Assembly: GCF_029227915.1 (NCBI RefSeq)
Contig: NC_079881.1
Coordinates: 20,685,501 to 20,749,500, forward strand
Direction of reading: 5' to 3'
From: Hydractinia symbiolongicarpus
Lineage: Eukaryota; Cnidaria; Hydrozoa; Anthoathecata; Hydractiniidae
Length of the DNA: 64,000 nucleotides
Numbering within the stretch: position 1 is the stretch's first letter; every line of letters begins with the position of its first letter. Under the pieces are notes generated by a model, which was given only the letters and a program-made list of their open reading frames with translations, did not search any database and was not told the DNA's origin. Positions 11,101-19,559 of this stretch are shown here, piece after piece. The translations under genes were made by a program, and so were the position numbers.

Positions 11101-12387
11101 TGAGGGATACGCACTTGCGATATCCAACCAAATGGTGGCAAGATCAGTTCTTGCAGAGCGTGCATCTTTTAAAGCTGCCCAGATTGACGACATGTGTTCC
11201 CAACAGCCAGGAACATTCGCCATGCACCCCTTTGGAACAGACGTGTTAATAAACTTATTGTTATGGATGACATGTGTTTCTAGTCGCCTTGAAAAAATAC
11301 TAAAAAATAATTTTCCTTCGACATTTAGGAGGGCTATAGGTCGAAAATCTTTTAGGTTAGATGGTACAGGAGTTTTGGATTTGGGAATGTAAATTTCTTT
11401 GGCATGACGCCATTGAAGAGGCACAACACAATTTTTTAAACAACACTTAAATACATTAAACAAGAAGGATGAAATTTTCGTACATTTTTTGTACACTTTG
11501 TAAGATATGCCATTTAGCCCAGGAGCTGAGGCGTTCCTACGCGTATATAAAACACTTGCGAAATCAGAAAATTTGAAAGATGTGGCTGAGAAAGCTTTCT
11601 TGATCTGCGGAGGTGGTGGAAGACCTGGAAGAAGGGGAAGAGAAGAGTCGTGAAAATTATCAGATAAGCTAGATAATTTATGGTTGTCCAGAACAGACTG
11701 TTCAACACAAAGACGAATATCTGATTTAGGGTTAAGCAGGTCCTTTCCTGCTTTGTAGGGATCATTCCTAAAAACCTTTTGGGCGTTCTTAAAGCTCCAC
11801 TTTCTTCTTCTTCGTTTCTCACCTCGACGCATCACCCTTATTTTTATTCGAACTTGTTGCAACAGTTCTTGCAAGGCAGTTAGTTCCTCCTTGATGGTTG
11901 ATGAGGCAATCTGCGCTAACAGAACATTTTTCTCCTTAACCAGATTAATGGAACGTATTGTACGCCTGTTAATACTGGCAATGTTTTTTGTTTTATTTGA
12001 GGAGCGGCAACCAAATATTTTTGAAGCCTCTTCGTAAATTAAAGTTTCGAGTGTTTTAACTTTCTCAGAAATGGATAGATTGGTACAAGCCTTTAGCTTG
12101 CTATGCACAGCACTTTCTAAGTCACTCCAACGCTTATCATTCATCTTACCCCATAGAATGGGGGCTTTCTCATCGAGGTTCTGAAGTTTGTTTTTTTCCG
12201 TGTGACACAATTTACTTTTGTGGGATGAAACCGAAGTAGAGATTGTGATCTTAAGCTTTTCAGCACCACTGAGAGAACAAACATCCTCCAAAACAACTTT
12301 ACAGCTTTTCATCAAGTGCTTTTGGAGTACTGTATCATTTTGTTTATTGCAATGATTCTTTTCGAAGTTGGGTATAAAAGAAGTCAT
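8122..12387 (-). CDS. RT - CCHC knuckle - RLE endonuclease - USP deubiquitinase polyprotein
   Basis: 1421 residues, uninterrupted. Residues 1-250 are basic and helical with no zinc finger or Myb visible. RT (about 270-640): APGLNGISYKVY; FRPIALLNVEGKLF; motif A LDIASAY (D422); motif B GCTLS; motif C FMDD (D525, D526); VRFLGR. CCHC knuckle C867-X2-C870-X8-H879-X4-C884. RLE-like endonuclease: KPDLVL (D975), VELT (E990), K1006/K1009, then AVEVGARGY. USP (about 1130-1421): NKGNTCYAN (C1141 nucleophile), QQDVAEIL, two Cys pairs of a zinc ribbon (SCNTC, WFCPQC), LHLKRF, GHYWAY (H1379), WYHCND (N1396/D1397). RT and RLE would act in target-primed insertion. The USP, by family knowledge, cleaves ubiquitin from proteins. 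No protease site between the parts is evident, so it may work as one polypeptide. Start chosen as the first ATG; it follows the 5' repeats. Confidence 0.92.
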   Translation of the reverse strand: MTSFIPNFEKNHCNKQNDTVLQKHLMKSCKVVLEDVCSLSGAEKLKITISTSVSSHKSKLCHTEKNKLQNLDEKAPILWGKMNDKRWSDLESAVHSKLKACTNLSISEKVKTLETLIYEEASKIFGCRSSNKTKNIASINRRTIRSINLVKEKNVLLAQIASSTIKEELTALQELLQQVRIKIRVMRRGEKRRRRKWSFKNAQKVFRNDPYKAGKDLLNPKSDIRLCVEQSVLDNHKLSSLSDNFHDSSLPLLPGLPPPPQIKKAFSATSFKFSDFASVLYTRRNASAPGLNGISYKVYKKCTKISSFLFNVFKCCLKNCVVPLQWRHAKEIYIPKSKTPVPSNLKDFRPIALLNVEGKLFFSIFSRRLETHVIHNNKFINTSVPKGCMANVPGCWEHMSSIWAALKDARSARTDLATIWLDIASAYPSIPHRLIFFALERYGISPSWIAIVKGYYSGLYSKSFSKSAPSNWHQHFRGIFAGCTLSIVLFLSGINVILEYTLATSVSCYITSNRVSLPLIRAFMDDINIMSSSVAGTQVLLNRCTTALSWANMTFRAEKSRSFVIIKGRSINSTPFSVSSPENDIDFSQYIPSIHASPVRFLGRIIDCSISDRKSINELEEKLIEGLGVINKSLYTGAQKLWILQHLLIPRIQWPLLIYEVSMSVAGRLEQKVSVFIRKWLNLHRSITNISLYADSSPCPLPIKSLTSILKSTKISGHLLLRHSKDPILSTLDPSLKAGSWKVSDAVNIAEGELKYKTIRGPVQRGRTGLGICKVEVIPPKTTHKYRKLIAKTSAEIDEESDLSKALQLQVQGQWTRWENYVKFDLSWKNILATPPNLLSFCLQSTYDVLPSPSNLRRWKINTEPSCFLCHKEICTSAHILGACKTALSQGRYTFRHDSVLTHLVETLKKFIFELPSEPPKNCQKITFLRAGSKAHTKSKVSGILHLTKDWKIVADTHSNYVFPSHIAISELKPDLVLYSNDLKRVIIVELTCPCEENMNAWHSTKVAKYSCLMNVIMVNGWQVDFFAVEVGARGYCARTTTACLKRMGFTNKLAYSTANDLGKISMRSSFCIWLARESNVWSTDSLMQLPKSKQALPIVETKGVSSRRKGPSKKVSQNKNDTQPISVYKNIGFLNKGNTCYANAILQVLSTIPTLWCQSGSESFHLSPIARSISLNMAKLKQSLSPVDPSNFLWALERQMHSDGKLDFQFNTQQDVAEILFVVLDALKGFSPIAADKISTEISMSVSCNTCLCTSVNVEMQDILTLPMTSKIQSCVSKFLEPEILTDGNKWFCPQCFAHRESTRETQISRSSEILFLHLKRFLKHGEHLVKDNRVVECVSLRDSLLQLPLVSDTDTMFNQNYSLLATINHSGTLTAGHYWAYVKDPATNSWYHCNDRAVCKCSPPILNNNSCYILCYVRC

Positions 12388-12737
12388 AACTATAGGGGTT
12401 GATTATGCACAGGATAGGATTGTCAGCCCTGCGTTGCCTGGCGCACAGGGTAAGGCTATAGTTTTCACAGCGGCACCAAGACTGTGAGGATTCGCTAGCG
12501 ACTAATTAACCCATTAGCCATTCATCCGTTGACGCGTACCGTGGATTAGGGTCCGGTTATAATAAAATCAAAATCAGTATACACAATCGAGTCCTTTAAA
12601 ACGGTCATGTCGATCCAGTTGCAAACAGTTTACCGGTCTTTCCCAGTGTCACTAGTCTCTCCCAGTGTCCCTAGTCTTTCCCAGTGTCACTAGTCTTTCC
12701 CAGTGTCAGGTTGAAACCATTGCGGTCAACAATAAGA
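12388..12737 (-). promoter_or_regulatory. 5' UTR / presumed internal promoter of the family-1 element
   Basis: About 350 bp between the upstream sister's 3' end and the ATG. It contains the 19-bp tandem repeats and a block near 12440-12545 that is also present in the plus-strand copy (near 46890-46935, GGCTAATGGGTTAATTAGTC). Conservation between independent copies shows this is element sequence, not flanking DNA. A promoter role is inferred from its position only. Confidence 0.5.
12632..12707 (-). repeat. Four 19-bp tandem repeats in the 5' UTR
   Basis: Plus-strand units at 12632-12650, 12651-12669, 12670-12688 and 12689-12707 follow ACTAGTCTTTCCCAGTGTC with one or two changes each. The plus-strand copy has two such units (about 46769-46806). 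A single unit abuts the 3' end of the copy at 29343. Tandem monomers in a LINE 5' UTR often act as promoter modules; that role is not shown here. Confidence 0.85.
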
Positions 12738-13766
12738 TGAAAAAGGTTTACAATACAGCAAGCTGCACTGAAGTATCTTGTCTACAGGGACGGTGGATGT
12801 AAATAAAATTGGGATTAGGCTCCCAGAAGAAGGTGCTGAATACACTTTCTTGCTTATTACAAGCATGAGTACTGTCCAACTTGGACCTATAACTATTCAC
12901 TGAGAAAATCTTAAAGAGAAAAAACAATCCTTCAATCACAAACAATACGACACAAGACAGATCTAACAACATAAACGGACTGGTTACAGAACAAACACAA
13001 ATGGAAAAAATGTATATGTCAAAAATATATAATATAAAAAAAGAATTATATAAAACCCTCCTGTGCGCCAGAACTTGTGACTCTGGCTGTAGCTTTCCAC
13101 ATGTGTTACAGGGCCCCAACACTCAGCCTTACACAGGAGGTTGTCATGACAGGACCAGCCTGTACATATTTTGACTAAGGACAGCAGGGTTGTCAAGCCT
13201 GAAGACCAAGTTAGTAAACTTGGGCACCTTACTGAACTGGGGTAAAAAGTGGGGTCGTTACACCCAAAGACAAGCTGAAAGCAAACCCCCTTGCTAAGCT
13301 TCTTTTAAGTTACCAGAGAAGAGTGAGCTGAACTCTTTACCCTCTGGGTATTGACGGCAAACTGGTTCGAATGAACTAGCTGGGGTAATATAAAACCGCT
13401 CGGATTTACATTTTCCTCCCCCATGACCCTGGAAGTACAGGTTTTATAAACGTAATGATAAATGTATAAGAAAGAAAGAAAAAGCGGATCAACAGCGAAC
13501 GTAACAAAGAATATAACATGAATTGTTGTTGAGAATAGGTGGAGAGCATTTGCAAACCGCTCTATCATTGCAGTGGTACCAAGAATTTGTGGCAGGATCC
13601 TTAACATAAGCCCAATAATGACCTGCGGTTAATGTACCGGAGTGATTAATTGTTGCTAACAATGAGTAGTTCTGATTAAACATTGTGTCCGTATCACTGA
13701 CGAGAGGTAGTTGCAGGAGAGAGTCACGTAAAGAAACACATTCAACAACTCTGTTGTCTTTTACCG
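12737..13766 (-). mobile_element. 5'-truncated sister copy, head-to-tail with the full-length element
   Basis: Nearly identical to 7370-8399. It contains the last 92 codons or so of the USP ORF and the whole 3' UTR. Its 3' end joins the 5' UTR of the full-length copy directly at 12737. At 13766 homology to the full-length ORF stops abruptly within a VKDN-type codon run, as expected from 5' truncation, and older USP-element sequence begins. No clear target duplication around the whole pair was found by eye. Confidence 0.85.
13489..13766 (-). pseudogene. C-terminal USP fragment of the sister copy
   Basis: Encodes the His box (GHYWAY), the WYHCND box and the same C-terminus CYILCYVRC as the full-length ORF. 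The Cys box and everything upstream are absent. It cannot be an active protease. Confidence 0.9.
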
Positions 13767-14330
13767 CTAATATCTACTAAAGAACGGTATATAAGCTGAG
13801 CGATTGTTAAGTTGCAACGAATCTACCAAAATAATGGCCTGCCCTTAGAGTGCCGGAGTCGTTGATGGTGCCAACTAAATTGAATAGGAAAATAATTTAC
13901 AAAGAGGTGGCAAGCCACCGCAATGATGAACTCAACCTGTTAGGTCTTTGGAAACAAGCTAGAGGTTGTACTCCTCTAGAGAATATGCCTCTAAATTATT
14001 GTAACACACATCCTCAGAGGGATGGGATGGTCTTTTCAAGACGTGATTTTTCTTTGGAAGGCACAAAACCAACCTGTTGTCTTTAAACGATGGCCTATTT
14101 AGAGATGTATACCTTAGCAATTGGACAACTAGAACACTTCCACAATTTGATATTTTCGTCTCAACTGTTGCTTCTTAATGTGACGAGCACTGGGAACAAT
14201 ACCACTTGTCGTCGCCTAAAAGTTGCTGAGGTTGGAAAATATAATTAAAGGAGTCTGATATTGACATAAACGTTGGCAAGATTAGGATGGGCTCCTTTTG
14301 GGCTCTGGAAGATGAATAAGAGGAGGAATA
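13767..14330 (-). pseudogene. USP domain remnant of the old split element
   Basis: On the minus strand, in order: a zinc-ribbon piece DDKWYCSQCSSH (14175-14220); a degenerate LVVQLLRY...FKDNRLV stretch (about 14000-14110), equivalent to LHLKRF...VKDNRVV; and a His box INDSGTLRAGHYFGRF (about 13815-13870). A 109-bp solo 3' end (13882-13990) interrupts it. The His box keeps GHY. The sequence is clearly diverged from family 1 yet aligned motif by motif, so it represents a separate USP-carrying family. Stops and the insertion make it dead. Its 3' UTR is probably the block at 6560-7368, on the other side of the inserted pair. Confidence 0.7.
13882..13990 (-). mobile_element. 109-bp solo 3' end of a family-2 element with target duplication
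   Basis: Carries the family-2 terminus GAAAATAATTTACAAAGAGG through CTCCTCTAGAGAA. It is flanked by CTAAATT at 13875-13881 and 13991-13997, a 7-bp target-site duplication. Such an extremely 5'-truncated insertion fits target-primed reverse transcription that stopped after about 100 nt. Confidence 0.75.
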
Positions 14331-14332
14331 AG

Positions 14333-14900
14333 AAAATAATTTACAAAGAGGTGGCAAGCCACCGCAATGATGAACTCAACCTGTTAGGTCTTTGGAAATA
14401 AGCAGGAGGTTGTATTCCTCTAGAGAACATGCCTCAAAAAGCACAATTCTCCCTTTTTACAAGGAATTAATTAAAAAAATAAAAAAAATAAAAAGATTTA
14501 CATTTGAAAAGATGAAAAGAACTTTAACCAAGGACAGGTAGGTTTCGACCCATATTTCTGAACCAAGTATCCTGGATGTCTAGCTGGGTCACCTCGAAGA
14601 GGTCCGCGGACGGTCATCAACAGAAACTAGACATTTCTATCTTCCTAAAGTAAACTTTGACCACTTTATGTTTAACTGTGCTATTCTTTGTTTTTAACTT
14701 ATTATTATCTTTTTTTTAATTGGGGTAATAAGTGGAGTCGTCACTCTCCAAAGACAAGACCTAGTATGATCAAACCCCCTTGCCAACTTAATTTTTATTT
14801 GATTTTGTTTTTATTTTTGACTAGGGTAATAAGTGGAGTCGTCACTCTCCAAAGACAAGACTGAATGTAGTCAAGCCCCCTTGCTGACTCATTCTGGTTA
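14333..14900 (-). mobile_element. Solo 3' UTR of a family-2 element, about 570 bp
   Basis: Minus-oriented copy of the family-2 3' UTR. It has the same terminus as 13889 and 23148, an A-rich stretch, the TGTCTAG/CTAGACA structure (14577-14633), and two tandem copies of the GGGGTAATAAGTGGAGTCGT module (near 14723 and 14825), each followed by CCCCCTTGC. It matches the plus-strand block 58546-59085. No ORF sequence is attached, so it is either strongly 5'-truncated or the tail of the neighbouring old element. Confidence 0.75.
14577..14633 (-). other. 57-nt structured element (TGTCTAG/CTAGACA), copy 1
   Basis: On the sense strand a 7-bp outer stem TGTCTAG/CTAGACA encloses two inner hairpins: GTCC-GC-GGAC, and ACCTC-TTC-GAGGT. 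The other copies are at 27421-27478, 44265-44322, 52543-52600 and 58769-58825. Confidence 0.6.
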
Positions 14901-15109
14901 AAATATTCTTACCTCAGCTCTTCTATAAAGAAAACATATTAGTGTCTGACAACTCCTAGCTTTCAAAGAAATTATCTAAGGAAGATTGTAACGTAGGGTG
15001 CAGAGAAAGTTAGATGCATGGTGCAATAACTTCTGAGGAGCTGATTGATGGTTGGTGTCTTGATGCAATTTCTTTTAATCTTCAATTGGAATGTTTTGAA
15101 AAATGCTTT

Positions 15110-15405
15110 GCAGAACGTTTATTAGCTCAAACGAGTTTTCCTAATCCGAACATTTTTTTTTCTTAATTCGAATGTTCTGTTTCATTCAAACTCTTAAGAC
15201 GTCTTAAGGCTTTAGACAAAATATAAAAACAAATTGATATTTTGTGGAGGCCTTAAAACAGTTAATTAAAGCTTACCACGATCATCTTAACACAAATTAA
15301 CATTCATACCCATTGACATATCATTTAAAATCTAACTTTTTTTAATATTCGTCTTAAGCCTTAAAACGGTCTTAAGGCTTAAAAGTGAGAACCAGCCTTT
15401 AGAAT
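15110..15405. repeat. Possible MITE or palindromic repeat
   Basis: AAGGCTGGTTCTCACTTTTA begins (on the minus strand) right after the RLE motif at 15405. TTAAGCC/GGCTTAA palindromes recur at 15190-15215 and 15355-15385. The element would interrupt the endonuclease domain of the old retrotransposon. The opposite terminus could not be fixed by eye, so the borders are tentative. Confidence 0.35.
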
Positions 15406-15880
15406 ATATCACAACATCAGGTCTTAAAAAGTCCCAGTAGCCGGCAAGGTGCATGAGACCTGTTTGTTTTGATCTCTTGCCAGATGTATAGGTAGATATA
15501 GATGTATACCTGCCTTGACAAAGTCACTGTTTAGTGGATGGTATCACTTTCGAATAGCACTTTTTGAGATGGAAAAGAAGCTCACAGGGGATAGAATCAT
15601 GCCTTAAAGTAAACCTGCCTTGCGACAGGGCAACCTTACAGGCTCATAAGGCATGTGCTGTTATGCACACCTTCTTTCTGCATAGAAAGCAAGAGGATTC
15701 TGACAAAATTTTCCAGCGTTTTAAATTACTAGGAGAAGGAAGGACGTCGTATGTAGAGGCAAGACAGAAAGACAAAAGATTTGGAGTCATAGCTAGAATG
15801 AATTTCAATGACAGGGCTAGTACACCACAATCATTATTGATGCCGTAACTTCTTGACGCGAAACAATAATCGCAACGCAA
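15406..15880 (-). pseudogene. CCHC knuckle and RLE remnant of the old USP retrotransposon
   Basis: The minus strand encodes TPNLLSFCLASTYDVLPSPS then CFLCRKKVCITAHAL (15644-15800), the same block that precedes and forms the CCHC knuckle in the full-length ORF. Beyond a stop it continues in another frame with ALSQGRFTLRHDS (about 15560-15610) and RPDVVIYS (about 15406-15430), the PD motif of the endonuclease. It has the right order and orientation to be the upstream part of the element whose USP remnant lies at 13767-14330. A possible MITE and a solo 3' end lie between. Frameshifts and the insertions inactivate it. Confidence 0.7.
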
Positions 15881-16080
15881 ATGGATGGCAAAATCAGACT
15901 AAAGAATCCCTCATAAGTGTGATACCTTGGACATTTGATGCGTATCTGCTTAGTGTCAATCGCACAAAGTGTATCAAAGTTCCAGACTTCTTTAAATCTT
16001 TATGTGATCTTTTCCATTCTTTTTCAGAGGATGGTGACAACAGGTTAGGAACTTTTAGAGATTCATAAATGGCAATACAT

Positions 16081-16822
16081 GCTTTAAAAGCGATTTTACA
16101 AACCTATTGCGTGAAAGGGAAAAAAATTGGAGAGCCGCTTGTTTAGACGTTTAGTTGTGTAACATATTGGCAATGGATTAAAATTTGCATCAGTTTTTTA
16201 TTAACTATACTTAAAAAAAGCAACTGGATAAACCCTTTTCCTTTACGCGTCAATTACGTCAGTTCAATATATGATAATAAAAATAACAAAAACATTGAAA
16301 TCATTCATCCATTGATTCCCCTGTTACTATTCTATTGTTTATTTGCTTACCAGACTACGTTTTTTAAGAAAGAGCAACTGTTGCATAAGAGATGTTGCAC
16401 AATATTAACGGTTTATCAAACTTTACTTTATACATTATAAGATAACTTGAAGAAACACTTGCTTAGTAATCACTTGTGGCGCTTTTTGCATTTACAGCAT
16501 GGTCTCCTTCTTATTCCAGGTGAAAAATAACGTAGCAGACCAGCGCTGCACTAACAACATCCACGCCTGGTTTAATGCATCACATCTCACAAAAGCCAGA
16601 ACTGAGTAAATCGAAAAAAGTCTTTGTATAAAGGAAACAGTTTTCTGGTCCTAAAATCAGAAAAACACTAATGACAAATTGGTAGAAGTAAAATGAAGTG
16701 GTCACGTAGAGGTCTTCTTTTTAAATATTTATCCTTCACGTTTAGTAGAAGCCACTAACCTTATGCAAGTAAACCACCTTCTTCATCTTTTGCATCAAAA
16801 AAAATAATAAAATAAATAAAAA
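16081..16822. other. AT-rich intergenic DNA
   Basis: No recognised coding or repeat feature between the old USP element and the transposase scrap. Confidence 0.4.
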
Positions 16823-17074
16823 ATGTTTACAACATCGTCGCTATTGCAGATGGAGGCCCTGACTGGTCAAAAACAACAGTTGCTAATCCTGATGTCGTTG
16901 GGTCATTTGTGGTTGAGCTTACGTTTGAATTGTTTCATTGCTCAATGTTACGCTCCAGAGCACTCCTGTTTTAATCCCATGGAAAGATGGCCTTTCGTCA
17001 CCAAACAGCTGGTAGGAGTAATGCTACCCGTTCAGGTGGATGGAGATATACCAAATTTAAATGATTCCAAATAA
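16823..17074 (+). pseudogene. DDE-type transposase scrap
   Basis: Two frames carry pieces of one domain. One reads ADGGPDWS (about 16845-16870), resembling the DGGPD catalytic-Asp segment found in animal DDE transposases. The other reads CYAPEHSCFNPMERW (about 16945-16990), resembling the APGxSxxNxxER segment with the catalytic Glu. They are 80-100 bp apart and shifted by a frame, so this is a broken fragment. No terminal repeats were found and the superfamily is not certain. Confidence 0.5.
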
Positions 17075-18339
17075 TGGTTAAAAGTCCTTGATTCATACAA
17101 AGTTTTGGAACGATAAAAACTAAGATGGTTATCCAATCAAAGAACAAATCTTCCTTTTTACAAATCCGTTACTGAAGGATATCAAGTGCAGCCACAATGT
17201 TATTAAAAGATTTTGTGTTGCATCCAGAAAAGCTAAAAATCATACGGGGAATTTACAGAGGCATAACAAAAATACCGCCTTTTCGTGAAGCATTGTACAA
17301 GGAAAACATATCAATTTGAGTTTGTTCATTGCTTTCGTACAGAATGTTACCATGGCTCACTTTGCCAACTCGGAAGAACCAGTTTTTGAATATGATAAAA
17401 CAATTTAGAAGTATGTGTCCAACACTAAGACATGGTAATTTTTTTGCAGGAACTATGAAACACACTTGGAGATGATTTAATCGCAACTATACAGAAATAA
17501 TTCTAGTGCATCATTCCCTGCCTCACAACAAAATATATATTTTTAGAAGCATGCAAAACCCGACACAAGGTTAATGGACCATTGACATTTTCTATATGTT
17601 AATTATACTGTTTTAAATTTCGCAAGTGTTTGTTTTATAAGAACCCAAGCCCCGGATTTTGAAAAAAAAGAACAAAATAAGAACAACCTGAAGCCAAAAT
17701 AATTAATTTTAAAACAAAGAATCACCCGACGAAGACTTTTCCCATACAATGACAACAATTCAGAATATCAACTCTCTTACAACGTTTTAGCTCCCTTTTA
17801 AGCTACCAACAATTGGTTCTTTTCTTACCTACAACTGCGTTTGTAGAACAAACTTCATGAAAAATTGCAGAAATTAAGGGAAGAAAAATGGTCATTCCTA
17901 AATTTTAGTGGGAAATAACATTGCCGGTTAATTTCAGCTGAAAATCATTAAAGTTTCTTCCTTTAAAGTTGTTTCCCACATCCCCACGTATTCATGATCA
18001 CGATTATAAATAAATATGAATCAGCAACAAAAACAGTCATTTTCTTATATGGAAAGATAAATTTCATATAACTTTGAGTAGCAAACTGTATAACCAGATA
18101 AATACTTTTTGAAAAGGTTCTTTATTAATAACATTTTATTTCGGATACGTTGTTAGAACATTTGTTGTTTTTAATTGTTGTGGAAGATATATGAAAACTA
18201 GCTATAGCTAGCTACACCTCTTATTTTACGTAGTACTGGTAGAAAAAAAGTAAGTAACATTCGAATATTATTTTACGCGAGACAGTCCATCTTCCAAAAA
18301 TACTTATTTACGTACAGTGTATACAAATACTTATCTACA
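17075..18339. other. AT-rich intergenic DNA
   Basis: No supported gene. A minus-strand frame at 17253-17486 has no recognisable motif and no conservation signal I can see. Confidence 0.4.
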
Positions 18340-18990
18340 TCTCTTTAGATGGGGTACAAAGTTAAGACTTTAGTTCCAACGTTAGATCTGGAAACTAGGC
18401 ATTTGCTGTATGGTTTAGTCATAGACAGGAGTAAAGAGATAGTAAAGGTTACTTGGAAGGGTTATGCAAAAACATAAGAATGTTTGCTTGACTGTAATAA
18501 TGTGAGGGTACCCATGCTAAAACGCTCGTTGGTGTCAAGAAATGCAATCAATCCAAAAAACTTCCCCTTATGCACACACCCTAAGCATTTACAAATGAGG
18601 GATTTTTTTAATAGAGTTCAAAAAACAAAGTACATTGTTATTGTAAATGACAAATCTAACGTGAAGGTAAATAAACTTGATTTTTGTCGTATTGAGAAAA
18701 AGTTTATGCAAATGGTTCTTTTTTCTATGTTATCTTTTTCACGTTCAAATTCCAGAGTAACTACATCACAATGCAGATATAAGTAGCCTTTTAAGACAAG
18801 GGATGTTAATGAAAATAAGGAGGTTCTCTCCAAAGAATAAGAAGCCACTGGAAAACTTCTGTATTCTCCTTTACAGGGATGATCGAAAAGCTAATGGATT
18901 TCGGCTATACTGAAACAAACACCTATGAATGTGGAAACATGAGGATTGGTGAAATTCACTCATGCTTGGGATCTGGTGCGGGCCTCCTGC
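18340..18990 (+). other. Unidentified coding-like stretch
   Basis: After a splice-acceptor-like TCTTTAG at about 18350, an open frame starts MGYKVKTLVPTLDLETRHLL. It passes one TAA and continues as the 100-residue frame 18484-18786 (lysine-rich, no known motif). A second open stretch starts at 18878 (MIEKLMDFGYTETNTYEC). Composition and length suggest a decayed gene or transposon ORF. I do not recognise the family. Confidence 0.3.
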
Positions 18991-19137
18991 AAGACACCAG
19001 TCACATTCATTGACACCACCCGCCAAAACCAATAACTTTTGTTAAACGTTGGAAAAAGAAGAGTCGACAACTACAATTCGTTTTATATTACAAGTCTAGA
19101 ATTAATAAGAAATAAATATTTTAGTTAAGTTTGTTCT

Positions 19138-19458
19138 TTGTGTACCATACTTTTTATTAGGACAATAAGCCAACATTTGCTGAAAAATAAGAACAATTCT
19201 ATACTGACTGATTATCTTTTTGTAAAGGTTACATGTTGTGACAACTCCGTCAGGTATGGATACATTGAGAAAACTACTGAAGATGAGGTCACAGGTATTG
19301 ATGTTGCAGATTATAGTGTAGCGGAATCAAGTAAAGGAATTACGGAGGAGACCCTCTTCTCAAGTGACGAACTCAAGGCCCTGGACATCGCATTTACGTC
19401 CAAAACAGTGAAAAGCTTTTTACCATGTGAAACCTTACCTGACCGTTCCCCCATGTAA
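19138..19458 (+). other. Unidentified 106-residue ORF
   Basis: The reading frame contains VTCCDNSVRYGYIEKTTEDE, then an acidic region. No domain, signal peptide or membrane segment is evident. It follows the unidentified stretch at 18340-18990 and precedes the BEL/Pao relic, so it may be part of a retroelement, but nothing proves it. Confidence 0.25.
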
Positions 19459-19559
19459 AACTTTGCCTGGCCATTTACCATGTAAAACCTGAGCATAATA
19501 ATCTAGTCTCCACGGAGGAGAGTGAGGCTGCTAACCAACTTTTAATGGAGCAAAAATAA

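Larger units (their letters stand above)
7370..12737 (-). mobile_element. Full-length family-1 USP retrotransposon, 5.37 kb
   Basis: An apparently complete non-LTR retrotransposon: a 5' UTR of about 350 bp with four 19-bp repeats (12388-12737), one long ORF (8122-12387) and a 3' UTR of about 750 bp (7370-8121). Its last about 1030 bp are repeated almost identically immediately upstream (12737-13766, offset 5367), so it sits head-to-tail behind a 5'-truncated sister. Only about two base differences between the repeats were noticed by eye, which points to a recent origin. There are no LTRs and no integrase. The endonuclease is of restriction type, placing it near the R2/NeSL/HERO groups. It has inserted into an older relative. 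Confidence 0.85.

Noticed and set aside
8318-11392. Many plus-strand ORFs of 60-143 residues across the element
   Set aside because: They are antisense shadows of the 1421-residue ORF.
13489-13683. Separate small deubiquitinase gene
   Set aside because: It is the C-terminal piece of the truncated sister copy. It has no Cys box and cannot be an enzyme.
7370-13766. True LTRs around the 1421-residue ORF
   Set aside because: The repeats include the ORF's own 3' codons, are of unequal length at different loci, and the ORF has an RLE rather than an integrase. A head-to-tail tandem explains them better.
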